The notes: generated by a model from the sequence alone, not told the origin. 64,000 nt of DNA from Anatilimnocola aggregata (GCF_007747655.1 NZ_CP036274.1:6696001-6760000), one strand, 5' to 3'. Positions 8,595-17,805 are shown, numbered from the stretch's first letter. Made by a program: numbers and translations.

Positions 8595-8951
8595 CTATGG
8601 TGACGAAGTGGCCCCGTCAGTGGTTGGCAGGTCGAGCGGCGTACTCAACTTCTCGACGAACTTCACGGCGATCTCGAACAGGGGACCATTGCGGCGACAG
8701 CGAATGCGCTGCGCAAGCAAGCGAACAACCAGTTCGTGCTCGGCCGCCTGAATGCTGACGATGGCCAGATCGGTGAGGAGTGGCCGATCGCAACAAAAGC
8801 GCAGACCACTTTGAGAAAGGTCGAGGCTGACCGCGTGCAAGGGTTCACCAGCGGCCTCGTGGCCACCGGCAACGGGCTGAATGATCAAAACCAACGATGC
8901 CGGGTGCCGGACAGCCTGTCGGCGATTCGCTTCAACCTGGAATGTCATCAT
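8595..8951 (-). CDS. PilZ domain protein
   Basis: About 118 residues forming little more than one PilZ domain, a cyclic-di-GMP receptor fold. Both c-di-GMP contact motifs are visible: RRQAVRHP (RxxxR) near the start and LDLSQSG (DxSxxG) about 40 residues later. The frame is open to a TTG at 9038, which would add 29 residues with no clear domain; the double ATG at 8951/8948 has only a weak GAAG upstream, so the start is uncertain. As a single-domain PilZ protein it would act by binding a partner. The small gene upstream on the same strand may be cotranscribed. Confidence 0.72.
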   Translation of the reverse strand: MMTFQVEANRRQAVRHPASLVLIIQPVAGGHEAAGEPLHAVSLDLSQSGLRFCCDRPLLTDLAIVSIQAAEHELVVRLLAQRIRCRRNGPLFEIAVKFVEKLSTPLDLPTTDGATSSP

Positions 8952-9117
8952 TGCTTCTTGCAACTGTGGCTGACGCAACGCCAGCCCGACCGAGAGTCTC
9001 TCCAACGAATTCTCGCCCAGCACAAACTTACTGCGCAAATACGGGAGCGAGCGAATTGGAAATTGTGCGGCTCAGCGCAATTCAAACGAGCAATTAGCTG
9101 CAACACTGCGACAATCG

Positions 9118-9330
9118 TTAGTCGCGCGGATCGCAGCCGATGACATTTTCCAAAGTGGCGGGTTGGTCCGTCGATTCTTCGCTGTCTGCAAAACAGGCTC
9201 GGCTGCGGCGAATGTCGGCGATCAACCGACTGAGTTCCTTCACCGGCAGTGTATTGGTGACGGGCCGAACGTCCCAGGTCGACCTGGCCGAAGCGAGCCT
9301 GAGCGTGGCGTTCAATTCAAGCGGGTTCAT
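9118..9330 (-). CDS. Small hypothetical protein
   Basis: A 70-residue open frame (start MNPLELNATLRLA) upstream of the PilZ gene on the same strand. I do not recognise a family. It is polar, with a basic helix-like stretch (SRLIADIRRSRACF) in the middle and an acidic C-terminus, no signal peptide or membrane segment. An alternative start lies 45 bases upstream. Support comes only from uninterrupted coding with plausible residue composition and its orientation with the PilZ gene; it could be spurious. Confidence 0.4.
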   Translation of the reverse strand: MNPLELNATLRLASARSTWDVRPVTNTLPVKELSRLIADIRRSRACFADSEESTDQPATLENVIGCDPRD

Positions 9331-9565
9331 GTCGGTAACTTCTGCAGCGGAGTGTGGCAATCGTCTAAGCCCCAACTAAGAGTTGGCCAATGTTCGCCAA
9401 ACGCAAATTTGCGGGTGATATTTACAACCGATTCGCGCTAATCGTTTTCAAGGGTGCTTTGTTAAAGCCTTGCAGACCGCCTACTCCGCTTCTCACCGAC
9501 TCAACCGTTAGAATGATTAGAACCGGACGCGCTCAATCGTAACCCTCCCTTGCTGAAGCAACCTT

Positions 9566-10030
9566 ATGCCTTCCTCTCGTTCCATCATTCGCTGGTTCTG
9601 CCCTTACTGTTCATGGCAGGAAGATGGCACGGTGGCCGAACTGGATAGCCGCCTGCGCGGGCTGGGCATGATTCGGCGGGAAGAGAAAGCCGAACTGAGC
9701 CTGATGCTCGAACTGGCGCGGATCAAGAAGCCCGACCTGCGTTGCCCCGGGTGCAACCAAACGGGCTTCACCGCCGACGCCATTAATCCCGGCGAAGACG
9801 ACTGGGGTGCCGGCAAACCCTGCGCAAACTGCGGCACAACCATTCCCGCCGAGCGTTTGGAGCTGTTTCCCGAGCAGGACTTATGTGCGAAATGCCAAGG
9901 GACCGTCGAACGGGGCGGCCAACTCTCGGGGGACGACTATTGCCACCATTGCGGCACGCCGATGGTCGTCAAGCAAACCAAAGGGGGCGTCAGTCGTTAT
10001 CAACAAGTCTGCCCGAGTTGCCGCCGATAA
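9566..10030 (+). CDS. DksA/TraR-type zinc-finger protein
   Basis: A 154-residue soluble protein with four Cys-pair sites: CPYC near residue 12, CPGC near 59, CANC near 85 paired with CAKC near 109, and CHHC near 127 paired with CPSC at the end. The central CANCGTTIPAERLELFP segment ending in CAKC closely matches the C4 finger of DksA/TraR proteins. The N-terminal coiled coil of real DksA is absent, so this is probably not a ppGpp cofactor; it looks like a zinc-ribbon adaptor. Stands alone ahead of the S21 gene with a 207-base gap. Confidence 0.65.
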   Translation: MPSSRSIIRWFCPYCSWQEDGTVAELDSRLRGLGMIRREEKAELSLMLELARIKKPDLRCPGCNQTGFTADAINPGEDDWGAGKPCANCGTTIPAERLELFPEQDLCAKCQGTVERGGQLSGDDYCHHCGTPMVVKQTKGGVSRYQQVCPSCRR

Positions 10031-10237
10031 CAACGGTTTGCCCCCCGCGCAGAAACAATAGCCGTAGACTATGGATTCAAAATCGCGCTGTTGTGGTCAG
10101 TTTTCCGTGAAATCTTGTTCCGCCAGCGGGTAGCGTGGCTGGACAAGAGTCGCTGCTATCAGGTAAGCTTTCGAGCTTCCCACTTTTTATTCAACCCTGG
10201 GAGATTGTGGTCATGGCGAGTTCGTTCTGGAGGCACG

Positions 10238-10435
10238 ATGGTTAAGCTTGTTGTTCGCGACCGAGAAAGCATTCAGGAGGCAGTCCGCCGATTCCGCAAG
10301 TTGGTCGAGCGTAGCGGCATCAAGAAGGAAATGCGCCGCCGCGAGTATTACGAAAAACCGAGCGAAATTCGCCGCAGGTCGCGTCTTCGGGCTGAACGCC
10401 GAGCACGCCGGAACAAATTGATGCCAGGCACTTAG
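10238..10435 (+). CDS. rpsU: Small ribosomal subunit protein bS21
   Basis: 65 residues, highly basic, matching S21: [17 protein letters not shown] at the start and [15 protein letters not shown] in the middle, ending in an Arg-rich tail. S21 binds the 30S platform near the anti-Shine-Dalgarno helix. The open frame runs further upstream, but the ATG at 10238 has GGAGG five bases before it and gives the standard S21 N-terminus. It is followed by a likely terminator hairpin, so it may be a monocistronic unit ahead of the aroF-tpiA genes. Confidence 0.95.
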   Translation: MVKLVVRDRESIQEAVRRFRKLVERSGIKKEMRRREYYEKPSEIRRRSRLRAERRARRNKLMPGT

Positions 10436-10474
10436 TTCACATTTGAACTGATCGGCTGAGCGATTTGTCCCTCT

Positions 10475-10501
10475 GACGCTCCTAAGCGTCGTTATTATTG
10501 T
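10475..10501 (+). terminator. Putative intrinsic terminator after rpsU
   Basis: Six-base-pair stem GACGCT/AGCGTC with a four-base loop, followed by GTTATTATTGT. The stem is short and the tract has only partial T-richness, so efficiency is uncertain. Confidence 0.5.
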
Positions 10502-10670
10502 CTGCTCGACTGTTTGCTCGACCGCATTGTCGGGCAGGGCGGAGGTCGAGCCTTCTGGGCGAAGCTTCCCGAACGGGTCGATTTTCGAGGTTGGCCCTCC
10601 CGGCTGGAGCTTTCCAGCGCCGTGAAGTTCCATTTTGATCCATCCCCCTCCTGCAGGTCCGGTGGCTGTC

Positions 10671-11711
10671 GTGATCATTATTCTCAAGTCAGAAGTCACC
10701 GAAGATCAGATTCAACACGTCATTGAGCGGGTTGAAGCACTCGGCATGAAGGCTCACCTGAGCCGCGGCACCTATCGCACCATCATTGGCGTGATCGGGG
10801 ACGAGCAGAAGATCGGTGCCGAACCGCTGCGAGCTATTCCGGGCGTGATGGATGTCATTCCCGTGTTGCCCCCCTACAAACTGGCCAGCCGCGAAGCCCA
10901 TCCGCAGGCCAGCATTGTGGATGTCGGTGGCATCAAAATTGGTGGCGGCAACCTGGCGATGATCGCCGGCCCCTGTGCCGTCGAAGAACCCGAACGAATG
11001 ATGGATATTGCTGCGGCGGTCAAAAAGGCCGGGGCGAATATCTATCGCGGTGGTGCTTACAAGCCCCGCACCAGCCCATATGCCTTTCAAGGCTCCGGCG
11101 AAGAAGGCTTGAAGATCTTACGCGAAGCAGGCGATGCCCACGGCATGCCCGTCGTCACCGAAGTAATGGATCCCCGTTGCGTCGAAATCGTCGATCAATA
11201 TGCGGACATGATCCAAATCGGTGCCCGCAACATGCAGAATTTCGTCCTCCTCACCGAAGTGGGGCGCACTCGCAAGCCCGTGCTGCTGAAACGCGGCATG
11301 AGCGCCACGATCGAAGATTTGTTGATGAGTGCCGAATACATCCTGTCGCAAGGCAACAGCCAAGTGGTGTTGTGCGAGCGAGGCGTAAAGGGCTTCGATA
11401 AAGTCACCCGCAACCTGTACGACGTGGCCGCTGTGGCCGTTGTGAAGGGCTTGTCTCACTTGCCGATCATTGTCGACCCCAGCCATGCGACGGGCCGGCC
11501 CGACCTGATTCCGCCGTGTGCCTTGGCCGGTGTGGCAGTCGGTGCAGATGGCGTTCATATCGAAGTACACGATTGCCCCGAACGGGCAAAGTCGGATGGT
11601 CCGCAGGCTCTCCTCCCGCGGCAGTATGCAGAGCTTGTCACCCAGATTCGTAAGCTGGCCGAGTTGTTTGGCAAAACCATTTCAACGATCGGCCCGGAGA
11701 AAGCCGCATGA
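10671..11711 (+). CDS. aroF: 3-deoxy-7-phosphoheptulonate (DAHP) synthase, class I beta
   Basis: About 346 residues. Condenses phosphoenolpyruvate and erythrose 4-phosphate, the first shikimate step. An N-terminal ferredoxin-like regulatory domain ([17 protein letters not shown] to [14 protein letters not shown], about 85 residues) precedes the TIM barrel, as in the feedback-regulated Thermotoga-type enzymes. Barrel motifs: [52 protein letters not shown]. The start is uncertain: a TTG at 10635, GTG at 10662 and GTG at 10671 are in frame; the last gives the common MIIIL-type N-terminus, while CAGGT sits well for 10662. The stop overlaps tpiA by four bases (ATGA). Confidence 0.93.
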   Translation: MIIILKSEVTEDQIQHVIERVEALGMKAHLSRGTYRTIIGVIGDEQKIGAEPLRAIPGVMDVIPVLPPYKLASREAHPQASIVDVGGIKIGGGNLAMIAGPCAVEEPERMMDIAAAVKKAGANIYRGGAYKPRTSPYAFQGSGEEGLKILREAGDAHGMPVVTEVMDPRCVEIVDQYADMIQIGARNMQNFVLLTEVGRTRKPVLLKRGMSATIEDLLMSAEYILSQGNSQVVLCERGVKGFDKVTRNLYDVAAVAVVKGLSHLPIIVDPSHATGRPDLIPPCALAGVAVGADGVHIEVHDCPERAKSDGPQALLPRQYAELVTQIRKLAELFGKTISTIGPEKAA

Positions 11712-12463
11712 GACGCAAATTTATCGCTGGCAATTGGAAGATGAACACGACCGCCGCGCAAGGGGTCGAATTAGCAACCGCGCTGGCCAAGGCCGTCGGT
11801 TCGGCGAGCGATGTGGAGGTCGCCGTTTGCCCCCCCAGTGTTTACCTGAGTGCAATTGGCGCTGCAATCAAGGGCTCGGCCATTGGCCTCGGTGCCCAAA
11901 ACTGCCATTACGAAGCGAAGGGCGCGTTCACGGGAGAAGTCGCTCCCGCGATGCTGCTCGATGTCGGCTGCAAGTACGTGATTCTCGGCCATAGCGAACG
12001 CCGCCAGCTATTCCACGAGACCAATCAAGACGTGAACAAGAAGGTGATCGCCGCGTTGGCAGCGGGGCTGACGCCGATCGTTTGCGTTGGCGAGACGCTG
12101 GACGAGCGTCAAGCGGCTCGGACACAAGCGGTTGTACGCGAACAGGTCGAGGGTTCGCTGGCTGGTTTGACCGGCGAGCAAGTTCTGAAGTTGGTCATTG
12201 CCTACGAGCCCATTTGGGCCATCGGCACCGGCGTGGTTGCGACCCCGCAGCAAGCGGAAGAGGTGCATGCTGACCTACGCTCGCTCCTGTCGTCGCGGTA
12301 TACTGCCCCGGTCGCCGAGGCGGTACGGATTCAATACGGTGGCAGCGTGAACGCAGAAAATGCGGCTACGTTGCTGTCGCAGCCCAATATCGACGGCGCA
12401 CTCGTCGGCGGGGCTGCACTCAAGGCGGATGGCTTTCTGGCGATCATTCAAGGCGCGCGGTAG
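11708..12463 (+). CDS. tpiA: Triosephosphate isomerase
   Basis: 251 residues, normal length. Interconverts dihydroxyacetone phosphate and glyceraldehyde 3-phosphate. Catalytic residues are all present: Asn9 and Lys11 in FIAGNWKMN, His95 in ILGHSERR and Glu167 in [11 protein letters not shown]; the phosphate-binding IQYGGSV and GALVGGAAL loops follow. Starts within the aroF stop codon (ATGA overlap) and is followed 55 bases later by secG, an order commonly seen for tpiA-secG in bacteria. Confidence 0.97.
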   Translation: MRRKFIAGNWKMNTTAAQGVELATALAKAVGSASDVEVAVCPPSVYLSAIGAAIKGSAIGLGAQNCHYEAKGAFTGEVAPAMLLDVGCKYVILGHSERRQLFHETNQDVNKKVIAALAAGLTPIVCVGETLDERQAARTQAVVREQVEGSLAGLTGEQVLKLVIAYEPIWAIGTGVVATPQQAEEVHADLRSLLSSRYTAPVAEAVRIQYGGSVNAENAATLLSQPNIDGALVGGAALKADGFLAIIQGAR

Positions 12464-12518
12464 GCCCGCCTGCCAACATATGCGTGCCAGTCGGCCGCGG
12501 ACGAAATAGGGAGATGTC

Positions 12519-13211
12519 ATGCTGGAACTACATCAAATGCCGCTGCCTTTGGCCCTGGGTTTCATGCACTGGATGTTCATCATCCCCCTGAGCCTCCTCA
12601 GCGTGTTTTTGACGCTGCTGATCCTGGTGCAACGAGGTCGCGGTGGCGGCTTGACGGGTGCATTAGGTGGTATGGGCGGACAAAGCGCGTTCGGCACCAA
12701 GGCTGGCGACGTATTCACCAAGATCACCGTCGTCGTGGCACTGCTTTGGATTGTCCTCTCGATGGGTGCGCTTCGCGTGCTGCACGTCGGCAAGTTCGGC
12801 GAGACCGTGGGAAATTCGACGCCGGTCAAGGGTGGCGTGATTCCCGTTGATGATCAGAAAGTCGACGATAAAAATCCGCTCAATGTCACTCCTGCTCCAG
12901 GACTGACTCCTGAAAACACACCGGCACCCATGGGAACGACCCCAGAGACGCCGAAGGCCGAAACGCCCAAGGCTGAAGAGCCCAAGACAGAGACGCCCAA
13001 GACGGAAACTCCTGCTACTCCGGAAACGCCGAAGACCGAAACACCTCCGGCCAAGACGGAAGCCCCACCTGCTGAGTCGCCGAAGAGCGAAACACCAACG
13101 GCTGAGTCGCCCAAGGCAGAAGCCCCCAAAGAAGCTGAACCAAAAACAGCGGAACCCAAGGGCGATGCTCCCAAGGCCGACGCCCCGAAGGCAGACGAAG
13201 AAAAGAAATAG
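12519..13211 (+). CDS. secG: Protein translocase subunit SecG with long repetitive tail
   Basis: 230 residues, about twice to three times the usual SecG length. The SecG core occupies residues 1-95: two membrane helices (around 15-36 and 68-88) joined by the conserved LVQRGRGGGLTGALGG and GGQSAFGTKAGD loop. It assists SecYE during export. From about residue 120 to the end is a Pro/Glu/Lys-rich tail built of degenerate ETPK, ESPK and APK units. ATG start with GGGAG upstream. The tail probably sits on the periplasmic or cytoplasmic face depending on topology and has no counterpart in typical SecG. Confidence 0.92.
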   Translation: MLELHQMPLPLALGFMHWMFIIPLSLLSVFLTLLILVQRGRGGGLTGALGGMGGQSAFGTKAGDVFTKITVVVALLWIVLSMGALRVLHVGKFGETVGNSTPVKGGVIPVDDQKVDDKNPLNVTPAPGLTPENTPAPMGTTPETPKAETPKAEEPKTETPKTETPATPETPKTETPPAKTEAPPAESPKSETPTAESPKAEAPKEAEPKTAEPKGDAPKADAPKADEEKK

Positions 13212-13334
13212 TCACTAACCTGCAGCAGTCGCTGAGCGGGTTGTTCGCCAGCGACCATTGTCATCCCAGTTTTTCACCGTGGGCTTCGGCTATTTCAGCT
13301 GAGCCCTTTGATTCTTTCTTGCGGAGCGGCAGCC

Positions 13335-14219
13335 TTGTTATCGAGCATGACGGGGCATGGCGAAGCACACCGACATCAGGACGGTTTGTCCGTCGCGGTC
13401 GAGGTGCGCAGCGTCAACAACCGCTACTTCAAACTGAACTTCCGCGCCAGCGAAGGTTATGCAGCCCTCGAGACGCAGGTCGAAGCGCTCGTGCGGCAGC
13501 AGGTTCGCCGCGGCACCGTGCAACTCTCGCTGCGGGTCGATCGCCAGGCTTCTCCCGATGATTATCGCTTGAATGCGGCCGTCATTGCCGGTTACATGCG
13601 TCAGCTCAACGCTCTCGCCAAAGAAGGCGTGGGAGTGGAAGGAGTCCGGGCCGATTCGCTGCTCCAACTGCCGGGCGTGGTTTGCGAACCGGTAGCGGAC
13701 TGGGCACTGGTCGAATCGCACTGGCCGATCATCGAAGGTGCGGTGAAGGAAGCCGTCACCCAGTTTGCCGCGATGCGGGCAGAAGAGGGTGCCACAATGG
13801 CCGTGGACATGCGGTCCAACTGCGCGTTGATTCTGAAAGAACTGCAGCAGATCGAACTTCGTGCTCCCTTGGTCATCGATGCCTTTCGGACTCGCATCGT
13901 CGAGAAGCTGAACAAGCTGCTGAGCGAAATGGGGACGCGCATCGAGCCTGCCGACGTCGTCCGCGAGATCGGCATTTTCAGCGAGCGGAGCGATATTTCC
14001 GAAGAAATCGTGCGACTGAAGAGCCACCTCGAACAATTCGAAACGGCCATGCAAGTGGAAGAAGCCGGCGGTCGTAAACTCGACTTTTTAACCCAGGAAA
14101 TGTTCCGCGAGACAAATACCATTGGCAGCAAAGCCAACGATGCCCAAATTGCGCATCACGTCATTGAGATCAAGACCGCCATCGAACGCGTCCGCGAGAT
14201 GATTCAAAACATCGAGTAG
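13335..14219 (+). CDS. yicC: YicC family endoribonuclease-like protein
   Basis: 294 residues. YicC proteins are RNA-associated and have reported endoribonuclease activity. The N-terminus SSMTGHGE, then VEVRSVNNRYFKLNFR, the mid IFSERSDISEE and the C-terminal GRKLDFLTQEMFRETNTIGSK (two motifs run together) are diagnostic. The start is TTG at 13335 (MLSSMTGHG), preceded by GGAG; an upstream ATG-like start at 13308 would add an unlikely hydrophobic stub. Followed by gmk and rpoZ, as in many bacteria. Confidence 0.92.
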   Translation: MLSSMTGHGEAHRHQDGLSVAVEVRSVNNRYFKLNFRASEGYAALETQVEALVRQQVRRGTVQLSLRVDRQASPDDYRLNAAVIAGYMRQLNALAKEGVGVEGVRADSLLQLPGVVCEPVADWALVESHWPIIEGAVKEAVTQFAAMRAEEGATMAVDMRSNCALILKELQQIELRAPLVIDAFRTRIVEKLNKLLSEMGTRIEPADVVREIGIFSERSDISEEIVRLKSHLEQFETAMQVEEAGGRKLDFLTQEMFRETNTIGSKANDAQIAHHVIEIKTAIERVREMIQNIE

Positions 14220-14226
14220 TCCTTCA

Positions 14227-14291
14227 TAGCCCAACGCGTGAGCGAGGGGGTAGCTGGTACCCGCCACATCCCTCGCTGACGCGTCGGGCTA
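14227..14291. repeat. REP-like palindrome, family D
   Basis: Inverted repeat between yicC and gmk: TAGCCCAACGCGTGAGCGAG on one side and CTCGCTGACGCGTCGGGCTA on the other, 21-base spacer. It does not match the other repeat families in this window. Its downstream arm ends ten bases before the gmk ATG, so it could hide or set the leader of that gene. Confidence 0.78.
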
Positions 14292-14300
14292 CTAAATATC

Positions 14301-14906
14301 ATGAACCTCAAGCCCCAATCCGCGACCAGTTCTGCCGTGAAAACCGGCCGGATGATCGTGATTTCCGGCCCTTCAGGTGCCGGCAAATCGACGGTCGTCC
14401 GCAAACTGTTGACGGATTGCAGCCTGCCGCTGGCACTGAGTGTGTCGGCGACAACGCGCCAACCGCGGGCAGGGGAAGTACACGGGCAGGACTACTTCTT
14501 CCTGCCTGCCGACGAGTTCGATCGTCGCCGCCGGGCGGGCGAATTCCTCGAATGCAAGGAAGTCTTCGGCCGCGGAGACTGGTACGGCACGCTGCAAAGT
14601 CAGGTTGCCGCTGGCCTTGAGGCCGGGAAGTGGGTAATCTTGGAGATAGACGTGGATGGGATGCGATCGGTTCTGGAGCGTTATCCGGACACGATTACCA
14701 TCTTTATTCACTCCGGTGGCATCGACGAACTCGAACGCCGTCTGCGAACTCGAAACACCGATAGTGACGATGCCATCCGACGTCGGCTGGAAGTTGCCCG
14801 CCACGAACTTGCCTACCAGAATCACTATCGCCATCAAATATTGAACGACGACGTCGATCAGTCCGTACGCCAGATTTGTGAAATCTTGTTGCAATTGGGA
14901 GCTTGA
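14301..14906 (+). CDS. gmk: Guanylate kinase
   Basis: 201 residues; phosphorylates GMP to GDP. The P-loop GPSGAGKST is near residue 23-31, followed by the family signature [19 protein letters not shown], and the C-terminal half carries [17 protein letters not shown] with the lid arginines. A short 15-residue N-terminal tail precedes the P-loop domain. Ends five bases before rpoZ. Confidence 0.96.
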   Translation: MNLKPQSATSSAVKTGRMIVISGPSGAGKSTVVRKLLTDCSLPLALSVSATTRQPRAGEVHGQDYFFLPADEFDRRRRAGEFLECKEVFGRGDWYGTLQSQVAAGLEAGKWVILEIDVDGMRSVLERYPDTITIFIHSGGIDELERRLRTRNTDSDDAIRRRLEVARHELAYQNHYRHQILNDDVDQSVRQICEILLQLGA

Positions 14907-14910
14907 ACGA

Positions 14911-15171
14911 ATGCTTGATGATTTGCGCGAAGAAGGAATTGTGAACAAGGTTGGCGGCCGCTTTAAGCTTTCGACGCTGATTCAAAAGCGGATGGTGCAG
15001 CTCAATAAGGGCGGGCACGCGCTGGTCGACAAGAACACGCAAGACAAGATGCAAATCGTGCTGGAAGAAATCAAGCAGGACAAGATCTATCTTGATGCTT
15101 CGAACAATCTCCGCAGCACCGAGTTCCAAGGGACCGGCGAGACAATGGAACTCGACCTCGGCGATTTGTAA
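14911..15171 (+). CDS. rpoZ: DNA-directed RNA polymerase subunit omega
   Basis: 86 residues. Omega helps fold and keep the beta-prime subunit in RNA polymerase. The Rpb6-type core is visible: [17 protein letters not shown] then [19 protein letters not shown]. The ATG at 14911 begins [10 protein letters not shown]; the frame is open 33 bases further upstream, inside gmk. Only four bases separate it from the gmk stop, so it is part of that operon. Confidence 0.9.
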   Translation: MLDDLREEGIVNKVGGRFKLSTLIQKRMVQLNKGGHALVDKNTQDKMQIVLEEIKQDKIYLDASNNLRSTEFQGTGETMELDLGDL

Positions 15172-15193
15172 ATCGCGTTGGATTTTCAGCTTT

Positions 15194-15263
15194 TGTTGGA
15201 GTATCGGCCTTAGCCGGAATTTCACTGTTGAGCATCAGGCCGGCTAAAGCCGGAACTCCAACA
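15194..15263. repeat. REP-like palindrome, family C
   Basis: Inverted repeat between rpoZ and coaC, left arm TGTTGGAGTATCGGCCTTAG and right arm CTAAAGCCGGAACTCCAACA, spacer near 30 bases. It is followed at once by GGAGTACTCC, another short palindrome containing the coaC Shine-Dalgarno-like GGAG. Confidence 0.75.
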
Positions 15264-15276
15264 GGAGTACTCCAAC

Positions 15277-15846
15277 ATGGCCGATCCGAACACCAATCGC
15301 GAAATCGTCGTCGGAATTACTGGCGGCGTCGCGGCGTATAAGTCAGCGATGCTAGTCAGCCGCCTGGTGCAAGCGGGCCTGGGTGTAACCGTGGTCACCA
15401 CGCGCGCTGCCGAGCAGTTCATCGGCCCCGCAGCGCTCGCAGCTTTGGCGGGTAGGCCAGTCGCGCGCGAGTTGTTCGACCCGGCCTTTCCGCTGGGCGC
15501 GCACATCACACTCGCCGAACGAGGCGAGTTGCTCGTCATCGCCCCCGCTTCGGCTGACTTCATGGCCAAAGCAGCTCACGGGTTGGCCGACGACCTGCTT
15601 TCGACGCTCTATCTGGCGTTCATCGGCCCCGTAATGATGGCCCCGGCGATGAACACTGCAATGTGGAACCATGTCGCCGTGCAACGTAACGTGCAGCGAT
15701 TGCGGGACGATGGCGTGCAATTCATCGATCCCGAAGCGGGCTGGCTGAGTTGCCGGCAACAAGGTGCCGGGCGCATGGCCGCTTGGGAATCCATCGCCGC
15801 GGCCGTGAAAACTCGCTTGGACGCGCTGCCCGCTCGCGGTGCATAA
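15277..15846 (+). CDS. coaC: Phosphopantothenoylcysteine decarboxylase (stand-alone CoaC flavoprotein)
   Basis: 189 residues, a single flavoprotein domain of the CoaC/Dfp family, which decarboxylates 4'-phosphopantothenoylcysteine in coenzyme A synthesis using FMN. Motifs: GITGGVAAYK near residue 13, GAHITLA carrying the catalytic His, IAPASADFMAK, PAMNTAMW, and CRQQGAGRM, which keeps the catalytic Cys. The CoaB synthetase half that is usually fused is absent; the next gene is unrelated, so CoaB must be elsewhere. Lies downstream of gmk-rpoZ as in many planctomycetes and other bacteria. Confidence 0.88.
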   Translation: MADPNTNREIVVGITGGVAAYKSAMLVSRLVQAGLGVTVVTTRAAEQFIGPAALAALAGRPVARELFDPAFPLGAHITLAERGELLVIAPASADFMAKAAHGLADDLLSTLYLAFIGPVMMAPAMNTAMWNHVAVQRNVQRLRDDGVQFIDPEAGWLSCRQQGAGRMAAWESIAAAVKTRLDALPARGA

Positions 15847-15896
15847 TGCACCTTGGTCACTAGGGGTGGCCAGCACTTTTGCGAGGATCAGCGTCG

Positions 15897-16703
15897 ATGA
15901 CCACGCGCGATGAACTCCTCGAACAATGGCAAGACGGCCTGGCGGAGGCCGATCGTGCGAGCGAGCGCGGCGTTACCTGGTCCGATCGCTTGCGGATCAA
16001 GCTCTACCGCTTTCTGCTGTCGATGTATGGTCAGTCGACCTGGCCCGGCGAGCCGAGCGACGTCGACAACGAGCAAGGCCGCGCGCGGTCAACGTTGACG
16101 GTCGACAAGCCGCCCGATCATGGCCTTGGCAAAGCCCCGCGCACACGGGCCGAAATTCTCGCCGGGCTGAGAAATGTGAAAGGCCTCTCGGAAGAACTGG
16201 CTCCGCCGGGGCCGCTGCAGCAGGGACTTGAACCCGATTCGCCGGTGGTCGTGGCCGCGAATCGCAAGCGGGCGAAAATCGAACCGCTCGTTCGACATCT
16301 GAGATCACTCGGCGTGGAGCCCGAAGTTCGCTTCGCAGGCTCGCTCTGGCAGGTATTCGTTCCCCATCGCAACGCAGCTTATGCGGCGCAAGAGATTGCC
16401 GAGTTCACTCCGCCGCCGCCGCCGCCAATGCCCGTCATCGAACTAAAGTGTTCCCGCAGCTCGCTCAGTGGTGTGGTGCTCTTCGGCTTCATTGGTTCGT
16501 TGCTGTCGGTGCAGTTTGCCGCACTACTCGTGGGCGAAGCGTCGAATCAATCGACGGCGACCGCTTGGATTGCGGTCGTCGGCACTGCAGCCGCGGTTTT
16601 TGATATGCTATTTCTGCTGTGCCTCTACTGGGACGTGCAGGGATATTTTGCGGCATTGAAGAAATGCGAGCAACGCGAACGACTCGAAAAGGAATATGGC
16701 TGA
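15897..16703 (+). CDS. Hypothetical membrane protein with DUF2007-like domain
   Basis: 268 residues. Residues 1-90 are polar and basic with no recognised domain. Around 118-170 a short segment (VVVAANRKRAKIEPLVRHL then GVEPEVRF and VFVPHRNAAYA) resembles small DUF2007-type signal-transducing domains. A PPPPPPMP stretch follows, then two hydrophobic helices near 195-215 and 225-245 and a charged C-terminus (KKCEQRERLEKEYG). GAGG about ten bases upstream supports the ATG at 15897 over the TTG at 15879. Overlaps holA by eight bases. Function unknown; inner-membrane location inferred. Confidence 0.7.
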   Translation: MTTRDELLEQWQDGLAEADRASERGVTWSDRLRIKLYRFLLSMYGQSTWPGEPSDVDNEQGRARSTLTVDKPPDHGLGKAPRTRAEILAGLRNVKGLSEELAPPGPLQQGLEPDSPVVVAANRKRAKIEPLVRHLRSLGVEPEVRFAGSLWQVFVPHRNAAYAAQEIAEFTPPPPPPMPVIELKCSRSSLSGVVLFGFIGSLLSVQFAALLVGEASNQSTATAWIAVVGTAAAVFDMLFLLCLYWDVQGYFAALKKCEQRERLEKEYG

Positions 16704-17793
16704 AACCGTACACGCTTTCGATTTTGTCAAAACCACCACGCCGCCAGCGACCGGCGTGTGCGTGCTGTTTGGCGACGAGCCCTGCTTGCGGCAACTGGCC
16801 CGCGAGCATGTGCGCGGCATCATGACGCACGGCGATGCCGATACTCCCGTTTCGCAGCACGACGGGAGCGAAAAGGTTCCCGAGTGGCGCGATGTGATCG
16901 ACGAACTGGCGACTGCTTCGCTCTTTGGTGGCGGCGGTGCCCGGCTGGTGGAACTGCGCGAGGCCGATTCGTTTGTCTCGACGCATCGTCAGCGACTGGA
17001 AGACTTCGTCACCAAAGGGAAGTCGCACGGTGTGCTGGTGCTGGAAGTGAGCGAATGGCCCGGCAATACGCGACTGGCCAAGATGGCTGCCGAATCGACG
17101 GCGACCGTCGTCGACTGCCGCCCGCCGCAGAAGGTAGTGGGCAAAAATAAAGTCATCGACGAAAGTGCGATCGCTCGTTGGCTCACCGATTGGGCACGCA
17201 CCGCTCACAGTGCTCAGCTGCCCCCAGACGCAGCCAAGCTGTTGCTCGAATTGACCGGGCCCGTGTTCGGCGTGCTGGTGCAAGACATTGCCAAGCTATC
17301 GCTCTTCGTCAAAGCGGGCGAAAAGATCACGCCCGAGATGGTGCAAGACATTGTCGGCGGTTGGAAGGCTCGCAGCCTGTGGGATCTCGGCGATGCGGTG
17401 GCTGGTGGTGAAGCGGGCGATGCACTCGCGCAGCTCGATCACGTGCTGCAAGCGGGCGAACATCCGCTGGCAATCACCGGCTCGCTGGGCTGGGGTCTGC
17501 GGCGTTATGCCCTCGCCACGCGTATTTTTCGCGAGGCGGAACGCTCAGGCATCAAAGTGCAACTCCGCGATGCCTTGCTGCAGGCCGGCTTCAAAGATTG
17601 GCCGCTGGGGACACTCGCCAAAGCCGAAGCTCGTTTGAAGCAACTGGGACGCGTCCGCGGCGGCCAGCTGTATCGTTGGCTCTTGGAACTCGATCTGTCC
17701 CTCAAGGGAACTCACTCCAATGAGCGCCGCGGTCGTTGGGCGGTCGAACGAATGTTCTTGCGACTGGCGAAGCAAGCGGCGCCGAAGCGTTGA
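16696..17793 (+). CDS. holA: DNA polymerase III delta subunit
   Basis: 365 residues, matching HolA, the clamp-loader subunit that opens the beta clamp. The N-terminal CVLFGDEPCLRQLAREHV, the ASLFGGGGARLVELREAD loop and the middle AAKLLLELTGPVFGVLVQDI segment are typical; the C-terminal collar domain ends in RRYALATRIFREAE and similar helices. Starts in the last eight bases of the upstream membrane-protein gene, so coupled to it. Converges with an aminotransferase gene 12 bases downstream. Confidence 0.9.
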   Translation: MAETVHAFDFVKTTTPPATGVCVLFGDEPCLRQLAREHVRGIMTHGDADTPVSQHDGSEKVPEWRDVIDELATASLFGGGGARLVELREADSFVSTHRQRLEDFVTKGKSHGVLVLEVSEWPGNTRLAKMAAESTATVVDCRPPQKVVGKNKVIDESAIARWLTDWARTAHSAQLPPDAAKLLLELTGPVFGVLVQDIAKLSLFVKAGEKITPEMVQDIVGGWKARSLWDLGDAVAGGEAGDALAQLDHVLQAGEHPLAITGSLGWGLRRYALATRIFREAERSGIKVQLRDALLQAGFKDWPLGTLAKAEARLKQLGRVRGGQLYRWLLELDLSLKGTHSNERRGRWAVERMFLRLAKQAAPKR

Positions 17794-17805
17794 GACGTGC
17801 ACCGC

